Shown here: positions 37,001 to 50,000 of the stretch, one piece after another | Layout: each line of letters begins with the position of its first letter | How positions within the stretch are numbered: position 1 is the first letter of the stretch | Source: Myxocyprinus asiaticus | Lineage: Eukaryota; Chordata; Actinopteri; Cypriniformes; Catostomidae | Reading direction: 5' to 3' | Length of the DNA: 64,000 nucleotides | NCBI RefSeq assembly: GCF_019703515.2 | Contig: NC_059359.1 | Coordinates: forward strand, 636,001 to 700,000 | Program-made: the position numbers and the translations under genes | Notes under the pieces: generated by a model | Databases searched by the model: none | Told to the model about the DNA's origin: nothing | The model's input: only the letters and a program-made list of their open reading frames with translations

Positions 37001-40000
37001 CAACCAGAAGTCTGGAAATGTTCTGCTGTACAGACTGAAGATTATCAATCAGGAAACATTTGAAAGCTTATAGACTGAGATCAGCACTCTACTAAAGCAC
37101 ACAAACACACTGTAGAGCATTCATGTCTTTAAAGGGCGTTTACACATAAGAGAAAGCTCTGACAGAGGGTTTGGCAGATAGTAATATGTAGGATTAGTTT
37201 TGAGGCTGTGGAGAGGTTCGTGTCAGTTTCAAATCAAGCAGGAATTCAGTGAATTCTAATGGTTGCATACTTAAGAGAGTGTTGCATCAAAAGTTAACAT
37301 TTCCTCAGCTTTAGTTCGCATGACAGAGCATCACTTCACACAAACCCTCGTGTTGTCCCTCTATATCCTTGCAACGTACCATCACCATTGAAATTAATGG
37401 ATTCACAGTAAGGCTATCAAATTATAATTTGAATATTCGGGGGGCCTGGGTAGCTCAGCAAGTAAAGACACTGGCTATCACCCCTGGAGTCTTGAGTTTG
37501 AATCCAGGGCGTGCTGAGTGACTCCAGCCAGGTCTACTAAGCAACCAGATTGGCCCGGTTGCTAGGGAGGGTTGAGTCACATGGAGTAACATCCTCGTGG
37601 TCGCTATAATGTGGTTCTTGCTCTCGGTGGGGCGCGTGGTGAGTTGTGCGTGGATGCCGCGGAGAATAGCGTGAAGCTTCCACACACGCTACGTCTCCGT
37701 GGAAACGCACTAAACAAGTCACGTGATAAGATGTGCGGATTGACGGTCTCAGACGCGGAAGCAACTGAGATTCGTCCTCCGCCACCCGGATTGAGGCGAG
37801 TCACTACACCATCACGAGGACTTAGAGCGCATTGGGAATTGGGCATTCCAAATTGGGGAGGAAAAACAAATTATAATATTCGTCGAATATGGGATAAAAA
37901 TGTGCATTAAAATTTTGGATGTGTGCCAGCATGGGACGTTCAGACCGATCGTATTCTTGGGCTAAACAGACACAGCACAACTAATAAAACAGAACGCGGG
38001 TGTCTCGAGATGCGTTTTAAAGGTTACATTTCCTTTTAATTTGACACAGTGTCTAATGTCCATTTCACACCTCAAGCATGAGCAGCACAATCAAGTATGA
38101 AATACTTATCAATCTCCCACTTCTGATAACCATTTTATAAGTTGTGATCATTAATAAAGGAAATATTCAACGTAGTAACATAGAAATGTATTTTTCTGTA
38201 TAGAGCCGCTTCTGTGACACTGTTAAAACACTTCCAGTGTGAAAGCCTTCGCGAGTCTGCAGCTGTAGTTACGATTACGCTCTGCTCACATCTTGCTCAA
38301 ACTTGCGATGTGAAAAGGGCGTAATAAAACGCAGCACTCCTGCAAAAAATGCTGAAAAAACGTCGAGACGCAGTGCAATGGTCAAAGACGTCCATCTAGC
38401 GTACATGTTTGGAGTGAACGGCACCTTGGGTAGAGGTCTTTGGCCGCTACCAATCTATACAAGCTGATTGGTTTATACTGATGCATTGCATTCTCTTGTG
38501 GACGAAAACTTGCCTTCCCGAAAACTTACCTCTGGATTCACAAACGCTGCATACTCCCCAGATGTATTAGTAAAACGTGTGTATTTTAGTGAATTCCAAA
38601 CATTCGTAAATAGGGGGCGTGTGTACATTGATTCACAATTATCATAATCGACGGCCATCGAAACACCATATAAGGAAGGGACCAGACTCGCTAGTAAATG
38701 CTGTAAACATCTACATGGAACGGTAATGAAATAGTTTTTAGGAGTAAAGTGCATTCACATCGTAAAATTTAGATTTAGCAAACACAGTAGCGTCTCAAAG
38801 AAAATGAGCAATTTTATTTATGCGTTTTATATTTATATACTATATGATGTTTTTTTATGGGTTTAACAGCATTAGCATTGACCATATGTTATCAACTGAA
38901 CGCGATTTATCGATGCCTATACTAAATTATGAAACCTGAATGATAGAGTTAATATCAAATGAAGAAACTGTCCAACCAGTCACGTTGGATGGAATTAATT
39001 TTGTCTGGAAAATCAAACACAAACTTTGTGTTCCTACGACCTTTTTATCCCATGCCAAGCACTTCTGCTGGAAAAACGATATAAAATGTACGAAGCAGCA
39101 TTGGGAATAAACTGTACTTTAAAGAAATAAATGCAAGCATCAAAGAAACATTTTTAATTAAGTGTGATTATATTTATAAATATGTATACAGGGTGGCCCA
39201 CAAAAAATGGGGCGACTATGTTTGACTGGTCATATCTTAAAAATGCATAAAGGTGTTTGCACGATTTTTGCCGTACTTCTACGACTTTTTGTAAACAACA
39301 AAATGACGTCACTGTAATGTCATCGTGAGCAACAACTTGCTACAAATAAATAAGTAAATCGTTTGGCCCCCCAAAAAAACGGGGCCACATGGCGAAAGAG
39401 AACGCCTAAGTTTGCTGCCGTTGAAGTCTTAGCTAAATGATTTATTTATTTATTTGTAGGAAGTTGTTGCTCACGATGACATCACAGTAACATCATTATG
39501 TTGTTTACAAAAAGCCATAGAAGTATGGGAAAAATCGTGCAAACACCTTTATGAATTTTTAAGATATGAGCGATTAAACAGAGTGACCCCGTTTTTTTGG
39601 GGCCACCCTGTATATATAATATACACGTTTTAAAAAGAAAACAAAAAGCCTCTTTTGAACTAATTTAAGTTATTAAGGTTAATTTCAATCATTCTATTAT
39701 TAAAAAATGTTTCATTATTTAATTTCACTTCTATCAAAATGTTGTCATGTCAGTTTTCCTTAAAGAAAAAATGCAAATGTAGTTTTTCAGCCCTGTTGAC
39801 AGCCCTAATTCACAGTGTTATTTGAAACTCTAGTATTCAGCCGCCCTGATTACCTGAAGGTGTGTTTGTTAGTTAGTCTTGTAGTGATTCACCAATAACA
39901 ACTCAACTCTTCTACTTACGATCAGCTCTTCTCTTTGTTCTTTAAATCTTTCATTTGCTGCTATGGTTCTCTCGCAAACCTCTCCTGCACGTCTCTTTAG

Positions 40001-43000
40001 TTCTCTCGTGGTTCTGGAAATAACAAACGTTTTTCTGTCAATCATGAAGGAACTGGAACAGTAATTTTCCCACGGACAAGAGCCAGATATTCCATCAGCT
40101 GCCAACCACAGCGCTCAACAGGTGATCTCTCCATCTGTCTCTCTCCATCAGGGGTTCTGTTCAGAGTTGGGTTGAGAATTGAGAACCAGTTTTAAACAAT
40201 ATTGGAGCCGAATTATTTTTGTGATACTCAGCTCCGTTAACGGTTGTTGAATGACTCAGAAATATAGAACACAGTACTCAAATACTCTGACAGTGTTTCC
40301 TGCAGCATTATCGAATCTACAGCAACAGAAATCGTTTGATCTGAATGTGATGAGACAGATAACAGAACGACTGACTCACAGTGTTATAATTCATCTCAAA
40401 GGATTTCAGGTCTGGGCTTTGTGCAGGACAATCATGATCTTTCATGAATCATGACACAAAACAGATTTCCCAATTTGATTTGACTCCGATTCACTAGCTC
40501 TTGATTTGACTCGTTTCAAATCATTTTGGGTGTATTGCAGTTATAATGTCCATTTTGCTTACATAGGAAGCCAATTTGACGATTCTCAATTCCAGTTTCA
40601 AAACCACAACAAAACACTGCTAATTAATTTGAGGAAATTTTTTTTTAAGTTATCAAGTAATTATTCAAGATAAGTAAACATTACATTACATTAATTAAGA
40701 GCAAAGAAACTAATTACAAGCAATTGAACAAAGAAAAATAATAGGACAAAGATACAACTGAAGAAAACAATGTTTGAAGTTTTTAAAAGCAGGATCAAGT
40801 GTTCAAGTCGTGAAATGAACATAAAACTACTTCAATTACTACTCTTCATTGTATGATTATAATACATGTTATAATACTGTTTAAAGCGCCTTAAGATATC
40901 CAGCCAAGAGCAGTGAGTATTTTTCTAGTTATTTTTGTTTAACTCTTTAAGCTCTGAAGCTGTTTTTAAAGATTTCCTGTTTCAGTGGCATACCCAAAAT
41001 TAAAGGCTTATAACTCAAAATAAATAAAAATAAACAAGGAGGATCAAGTGTTTGGTATCATTGTAAAGCAAACTTTTCACATTTTTAATGATATAGATTA
41101 TGATACATTCTGAGACTCTCAGCCTAAGAAACTGCAGAAACATCACAAAAAATAAATAAAAATTGAGCCAAACGTTTACATTTGTTCTTATTTCTCTTAT
41201 TTGACATTATATATCTCTGGGTGTAAATAAGTTGGCTCCGAAAAACTGCTTTTGTTTTGTTCCCAATCATGTCAATTGTATCTGAGTAAAATTTTGTGTT
41301 GATACGACAAAGCAATCAAAAGTTATAGCATTACAAATATAATTTATCATAATGTCCAAAAGCCTCTCCAAACAAATAAAACATAATAATTGTACATAAG
41401 AACTAATTACACATGCAAACACAACAATGACTAAAGGTTTGCATAGCATGCAGACATGATTTTAGTAATGAGATTTCACAGAATGAGTTTCATTCTGTGT
41501 CATTTGAGTCATCATTGAGTCTGTGTCATGTATTTGGCGCCATCTCCTGGTGGTCATATGTAACATTGTGCTTCATGTGGATTATCTAATGATCTATGCA
41601 TCTGATTATCTTGTGTGTGGACTCTTTAGAAAGATAATCACCTCCTCTAAGTAATGTTATGTGATATTTTATGTTCCGTATATTTTTCTTGAGTTTGATG
41701 TTACCGATTACAATAATACGTACAGTGAAATTTATTTAAATAAATGATCAAAACGGAACACTTCTGATTTTTCTGCAAATTGTAAAGCACTTCAGTTTTG
41801 GTCATAATGCCTACATGCATTATAAAGTAGAGCTTCTAAGCTTTCAAATGAAATGTATTTGCGTTGAAGACCGTAGTTATTAATATTTTAACATGTATTT
41901 TTTTTTCTTGGCGGGCCCGTGGTTAATGGTTAATTAATATTAACAACATACTAGACAACAGGAGGTCTGTTAGGCTGCTTTTACACCTCAAGTCCAATAT
42001 TTTGATTCAATATTTAGACATAAATGACTGTGTTTACAATAAAACCTCACCCAGACCAGTCACAGAATATTAAAGTGTATTTAACTGTTTAAAAAACTTC
42101 AAATGAAGTTCATGTGTAATCGGAAAATCACAGTTGGAAACACACAATTCTAGAATGTCTCTGAATGATGTAGCATTAAGATATTCACTGGAATTACAGG
42201 AAGAGTCAAACCTGTTAATAAAGACGGGTGACCATGTTTTTATGTATTTTCAAATGTTTAAGACATACTTTTTATCTCTCTTTCGACAGAACTAACTCAG
42301 ATTCTGCGCTGCACACCAGTGTGATGAATTCAACCGCTGGAGACCCATTCAGATCGGGACACACACTCACTCCTCAGAACAGACGTGGGAGTCAGTGTCT
42401 CTACCTCACACACACACACACACACACGTTTGATGACTTTCCATTGACTTGTATTGTTTTTATACTAAACTAATAGTATATTTTTTTATCAGAATCAGAA
42501 TGAGCTTTCATTGATGTTTTCAGCGATCTCATAATGGTTCACATACATTGTTCACAGGTTCCAAACATTTGTAACCGCTATAAGTTATCATACAAATCTT
42601 AAAATTTACCACAGAAATCAAGAAGATATTGTGCAATAATAAAATTGTCTGAGTCCCACAATAATACCTCTATTATAATAATATTCAACTGGGTTTAAAA
42701 GTAAGTTAGTGAAACAATGTTCATTCACAAAAAATATTTTAGTAAAAATATATGTAGGTAAATAATGCTTTTTATTACAGTATATTGTATTATTGCATAT
42801 AAATAAATTATAAAATGCAATTCTGTGGAAAACATGTTTTAATTATTTTTAACTAGATTTTTACTTGTATTAAACACTTTAAATGTGGCTATTTAGTTAA
42901 ATCGATGGTTCCTCCGAGGAAATAAAATCACTTTCAATCCATTTGAAGGCAAATACATAATTATCGAAATATACTGTATATTGAATGTTCAATGGGCTGA

Positions 43001-43197
43001 AAAATATTGAACTATAATTTTTGTAGCTATATCTGCCAGCCTTAGTTCTGATGAGATTGTGTTTCTCCCGCAGTGTTCTCATATCCCGTCCCGCCCATCG
43101 AGGAGAACAGCCCTGATGACAAACGACTCCTCAAACCCTGGGACTCCAGAAAGGTGTTTACAGATCCCATATGTTCTGCTGCTGCTTGATTTGTGTC

Positions 43198-43234
<37 letters not shown>

Positions 43235-46200
43235 GAGCTTGCACAACTTCTACACTTTACGAGTCAAGTAGTCCGCGGGTCAGTGTTTATCTTATGTAAA
43301 TGACAATACGCTGTGCAGCTTTAGCCATTTTTGCTGTTTCTGGCAAGTCAAGGATTATGTCAATAGAAGAGAGAATGTCTGCACAGCTGAGATAATGCGG
43401 CTGAGAAACAGAAGTGTGCAGATTGTCACTCTGATATTTCTCAGACCGTTTGCAGCGACTGGGCACGCTTTTACCATGCTCATCCCAAAGTGCTCCGGGT
43501 TCACTTTATTCTCACATCTGCATCAAGTTTATTTGGGCATTATGTAAATCTAATGACACTCAACAACACTGGGATGCAGTTTGTGAACACGAGGAATCCT
43601 CCTCCTGTTGTTGTTGTTGTTGTTGTGTAGCAAAAGTGTGACTAGTCAGTACAACTCCTAGTGTGTGTGTGTTGAGTTACTGTGTGTGTGTTTATTCATG
43701 TCTCATGTTCTCTTTAGTTTCCGCTGCTCTCTTCACGACCAAAGTCCTGTGAGGTGCCCGGAATCACGTGAGTTCAACCGACCAAGCACCCATTTCCTCA
43801 CCATCAATCATTCACTCGTCTCTTTCTCCATGTGTTTGCCACTATATGCTCTGATAAACTGTGTGTGTGCTTCAGTAATGAGATGACTGTTATTTATTAC
43901 TCTGACTAACCTCAGCACTCATCCATAGTCAGACATAACAACACGCGCACACACACACACACACACAGTTGGATGTTGTGGCTAATTGGCATGTAGTATT
44001 TCTTGTCCAGAGGGTTGTTTACTGAGTCAGTGACATCAGTTTCTCTCTCTCTCTCTCTGTTGTTTTACTTTGTGTCTCTTCACTGTGAAAGTCAGACCAC
44101 ACGGTGACTGAATTATTCCAGTGAATTTCAATGTAAAATTGTAATAATGCAGCTATGACCTATTCACACTGGGGATGAAAGTGTGTTGTTTTTCTTCAGT
44201 TGTTAGAAATATGCTATTGGGTCACTACATATGCAGGGTTCCCACGTGTCCTGGAAAACCTGGAATTTTGTAATGCAGTTTTCCATTCATGGAAAATTAT
44301 AAAAATACCTAAATGTCCTGGAAAATATTTTAATTAGGGATGCACCGATGTATATGCCAATTATTGACCAAATTAAATTCATCAGCAAATTGTTTTGCTG
44401 CATGAAATGCAAGAAAACGCTAATATGATGGTTCATTTATAATTAATTATCAACACACTTTTTTTTTCACCCAATTTGGAATGCCCAATTCTCAATGCGC
44501 TCTAAGTCCTCGTGGTGGCGTAGTGACTCGCCTCAGTCCAGGTGGTGGAGGACGAATCCCAGTTGCCTCCGCATCTGAGACCGTCAACCCACACATCTTA
44601 TCACGTGGCTTGTTGAGCGCGTTGCCACGGAGACATAGACGTGTGGAGGCTTCACGCTATTCTCCGCGGCATCCACGCACAACTCACCACGCACCCCATG
44701 GGCAAGTAGGGCAGAGCCCCATCTAAATAATTATCCACTTATTTTTAAGTCATAAAGTAGCTGAAAGCTCCGTTACACAGTGATTGATATAAATATACGA
44801 GCATGTGGTGCAGAGATTCTGCTGCCCTCCTGAACTCCACAGCGCCCCTCAGTTTATCCAGTGGAAATCTGTGGTCAGATATGGTACTGCAACGAGCCCT
44901 CATTGAGACCCATTGAGATAAATCTGCCCATAAACATAGTGCCAAACCAAAGGTAACTTTAGTATTAGTGTGTGCCAGCAGTGTGACAGATTGTGGCGAG
45001 CGCTATCGATAAACGTGTGTATAACAGCGTATCGTTTCTATTGCAAATTCGAGACTAATTGACCATCAAACAACTTGGTCCTGACAAGCCGGACATAAAA
45101 AATAGTTTATCAATTGAAAGATAAGGGTAGGTGATAAGATATTGTATGTTTTGTATGATGATAAATTGTATGTCAGAAAGCCTTGGCTCTTGAAACTTTC
45201 TGTATTAAATTTCCTGTGATTTAAAACTTTATTTTCACTATAAATCATTTCGTATTTCAGTACTGTGGAAACGTGTAAATGTCATATAGATAGTTCTGTT
45301 TCTCTCCCTCTTCTCCCTGGGGTTCTTCAACAACACTTAACACTATAAAATAACATTTGATTTAGATTTTGAACATTTTAAGATGAAGCGTTCTTATTTA
45401 GAATATTAGAATCAACATTATGTTCTAAGAGTGCCACCTTGTGGTGGAATAATGCAAGGACACCACGTATTGTGTTAGCGCGTTTGTGTTTGAATAATGA
45501 GTTGAACGAGTAGAATAATAAAAAAAAAGCTAGATCTGCCCCACTTATATCCGTCACAAGCCACCACTGGTGTTAACTATAAAAACATTTGAGTTGTTAA
45601 CTTAAGACAGTGATGATAGTCAGACCACAGATTTGTGACCACAGGATGTAAAATCATTTTTAATAATGCAACAGTTGGGAGTTTGCTTATACCACGGTTA
45701 CAATATGTAGGACCCAATGATTTCCGCAAATCGGAAAACATGGATGGGAATAACGGAATCCAGTTATAAAAATGGCTGTAGCTACAAAACGCGGAATGTC
45801 ACGGAATGGAAAATTAATGTTTGAATGCACAAATAATCAAATTAAAATCGTGAAATTTCCTAGTGTGGTTATTAAACCGCAAAGGCTGTGATTAAATAAA
45901 ATAAATAAATAAATCTGCAGGTGCTGAATAGACACCATTTTGGTAATAAAATGTCATTAAACTGTTAAATTCGGAATTCAGAAAAAATAACCATCTAATA
46001 ACAACAATATACATCATGACCTCTCATGTGTTTTTGCTTAAATATTACACTGGTTGAGCTCATAAAATGTCCTGGAAAATTGTACCTTAAAATGAGTGGG
46101 AACCCTGATATGTTACATTTTATTGACAGGTTTTATGATGTGTTTAAGTAAATTAAGAAATCAACATTATCAAATGGGTTGCATTTTGCACTAAAGTGTC

Positions 46201-46989
46201 ATTCGTTTTTTGGCATGGAAAAATTAAGCTTAATGTTTTCCGAGCCTAAAGATTTTTTTTTTGTTCTTAGTGCTTTGGTTCATGTATCTGGAACTGGTGT
46301 TTTTTACATAGATGTGGTGCTCCAACTGTTGATATCGCTAGTCATTATGTACAAAAAAAAAACATATAAAAGCCACAGCGACATCAACAAGTAATCAGAG
46401 CAAACAGAAGTGAAATTAAAATCAATTGCTGACAATATGGGAATATGTTTAATTAAAGCAATAAGCCACTGTATTCGGTTCTCTTGGTGTGAATAGGCCT
46501 CAACACTCTTTTTTTTCTTCTTTGTTTCTCTCTATAATCTCACACTGTCTGTTTCTTCTTTTCTGTTTAAATATCTCACAAGAGTTTTGCTGTGCAGTAT
46601 GTGATCTGTTCCTCCTGCTTGTATGTTTGTGTTTGTAGTGTATTTCCCTCTCCTGACCAGCAGGGCGGCGCTCCTCACGGCTCAACAGTGTTGAATACAG
46701 GCGGCTCGCTGCCGGATCTGACCAGTCTGCACTTTCCATCTCCGCTGCCTACCCCGCTGGACCCTGACGAGCCGGGATACCCCCCTCTCAGCGGGGGCAA
46801 CAGCACGGGGAACCTCACCTCCACCCTCATCCAGCTGGGCATCAACACATCCAGCACCTTCCACTCACCAGGTGTGTATGTATGTGTGTCAGATTGCTGC
46901 CATCTGCAGGAAAACAACAGATGACTTGTAATGCCAACAGTGATCAAAAGATGACTGTAGAGCTTCACTTATTGATGCCCTGGTTCTCT

Positions 46990-47021
<32 letters not shown>

Positions 47022-50000
47022 TCAGCATTGTGAGTGTGTTATAGTCTCAACCCTTAATTTCTGGGAGTGTATGTTTAGCATTGTGGCTGATTTATTGTAT
47101 TTTTTTAAATGTAAAAAAAATAATCTTTGTGTTATAGTCTCACCAGTTTGTTTGTGTGTGTGTAATAGAGGTATGCAGCAAAGCCATTATCTGTATCTGT
47201 TTATATGACAAAATTATCTGTCTCAGTATTCGGACAGAACAGGATGTGGGCGGGACTTAACCCAAAAATTCATAAAAACTAAATGAAACGTCCATTTTAA
47301 AATGTTTCTCTTACATTTATAGTTTCTATAAATAAAACATGCCTTATATGCCTTTTCATAATAGTAGCCTAATAATAACAATAATAATTATTATTATTGA
47401 TATCATTATGTATTAGTTAAATTTATATAGCACCTTTCCAGAGCTCAAGAACACTTAACATTCTCAAATTTAAGGGGGCCTGGGTATCTCAGTGATTAAA
47501 GACGCTGACTGTCACCCCTGGAGTTCCTCGTTTCCAGGGTAACCTCCTCGTGGTCGTGATTAGTGGTTCTCGCTCTCAATGGGGCGTGTGGTGAGTTGTG
47601 CGTGGATCGTGGAGAGTAGCATGAGCCTCCACATGCTGTGAGTCTCCGCGGTGTCATGCACAACGAGTCACGTGATAAGATGCGCGGATTGACGGTCTCA
47701 GAAGCGGAGGCAACTGAGATTTGTCCTCCACCACCCGGATTGAGCTGAGTAACCGCGCCACCACGAGGACCTACTAAGTAGTGGGAATTGGGCATTCCAA
47801 ATTGGAAGAAAAGGGGATAAAAAAAAGAAATATATATATATATATATATTTATTTATTTATTTTTTTAATTTAATTTAATTTTATTTTTTTTATTTTTTT
47901 TGCAGAGACAGCAATTAGTGGGCTATTTGTAGTTTCCCTTCCCAGAAAAGTCTAAACACAAATCAAACCATTGCTCTGTTTGTTTGAGCATCCCGACACA
48001 GCAATGTTTACTCTACCAATGGTGTGAGTTTGGGACGGGGATATCTGTTTGTCCAACCAACGCTAAATGGGGGATTGTTCAGGAAATGATTACGTAAGAT
48101 ATTCCATTTGGTGACCCTATAGTGGCAGAACAATTACAAACTTCAGATTTTAGTGAAAAAAAAAAAGATATTCATGTGGGGATGTGATGAAAACATTGTA
48201 TTGTCTCATATATTTAGTCAGGCTCTAAAAGAACAACAAAAAATTCTAAAATGTTCCCATGTGTCCACATGCTTACAGTGACTCATGCGAAATCAGGAGT
48301 TTCATTCTGTGCAAAGATGTTAAAAAAATCCTAAAAAACATAATAAATTCTTGTAGGTGCAGTGCTAAGTTTCATAACATTACACTCTCACCCACACTCA
48401 AAATTCCATGTGTGTACATGCAGGCTCTAAGCACAACAAGATGCCGCCTTTCAACTACCTGATAAGAATGCAGGAAAATATCTTTGGAATCAGACAGAAA
48501 CATGCCACCTGTTAAATTTCTCTTTTCCTGTGTGCTTCAAGACTTTCACTGTCAAGTCCAGGTTAAGTCTTAAATTTGTTAGGTAACATTTTTCTATTTA
48601 CTGCAGGTTGTATAAACTTGTTGCAGGACAATTAACCATTTAATGCATCCCTTGGGTCTTTAGTGACCTGGGACCTCATTCCACCCCATGTACCTCATCA
48701 ATGAGTTATGCCCACACGCCACCACGAGGACCTACTAAGTAGTGGGAATTGGGCATTCCAAATTGGGAGAAAAGGGGATAATAAAAAAATAATTGAAAAA
48801 AAAAAAAAAACATTCTCAAATTTAGCACAGTTTAAAGAAGAAAAAAGACGGAGCATGTTTCAGTTTCTTCAGTTTACATGAGCAGGAATATTCCGAATAG
48901 ATGAATACTCTATGGAGTATTTAAAACTTTATGGAGCATTTGAAGTCTTAACCAGATCATTTCCTTAATCACTGATGTGGATATAAATATGGTCAACTTT
49001 AAGAGATGGATAGATGAGCTCCAACCTGAAATCATGACTTCAGGAATACATGGGAATCATTACGTGTGAATCGACTGATACATTAACATACACATTTCAA
49101 AAAGTGGAAAGTGTATATGATGTTGTATATTAATGTTACACATGACAAGCTCCAGACACGCACAATTAACGAAGACCGCAAACAGAGTCGAGGCCGTGCT
49201 CATCTGATTTGAAATCACACCATGCGCATTTTCATTCATAAGGTTTACACTTTAGAAATATTGGCTTTACAGATTCATAAATTCGTTGTAATTTTGGATA
49301 TGTTTATTTAAAATGTCGCTTTATCATTGTGCTTCTTGTATAATCAGTCAAAGGAAAAAAAATTATATTATTCGGATTTAAGCTTTATTCATTTTGAAGT
49401 CATTATTCGTGCCTTTCCGAATAAGTTATTCGGCTTCGGGCACATCCCTATTGTGTTTGTTTGTGAGTGTGTGTGTGTAAGTGTGTTTGTGTGTGAGAGT
49501 GTGTGTGTGTGTGTGTGTGTTTTGCACTGAGGATGTTTTAGAGTCTCACCCTGTAATTTCTGTCTTTTTTTTCTGCATTGTGGCTGATTTATGGATTGTA
49601 TTTGTCACGTATTCCCTGTGTTTTTGCTTAGACTTTTATTTTGAAATTCTTGTTTAGTTCCCCGTTCCTGTTTCCTGTTAATTTTGTAGTCCTTTGTAGT
49701 TTCTTTTCATGATTCGTTTTCCCCTGATTGTTTTCCCCAGGTGTTCCTCGTTTCCTTGTTTGCCCATTTGTATATAAGCCCTTGTTTCCCCTGGTTTCTT
49801 TGTCAGTCTTCACGTGTTGTCACATTCTGTGCCTGGTTTCCCGTGTTTTGTTTTGTTTTATTCTGAGTACTTTGTTTATCTTTTTGTTTACCATTAAAAG
49901 CTGCATTTAGATCTTCATTCCTCGCCTGCCTCCTCACAGAAATTCTAACCAAGGAATGGATCTAGCGGCTGTCAGAATTCTACTCCTTCAACAAGGGGAC

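Noticed and set aside
39869..40105. 78-residue minus-strand frame overlapping crtc2 exon 5
   Set aside because: Opposite strand to a homology-supported exon, with no recognisable domain.
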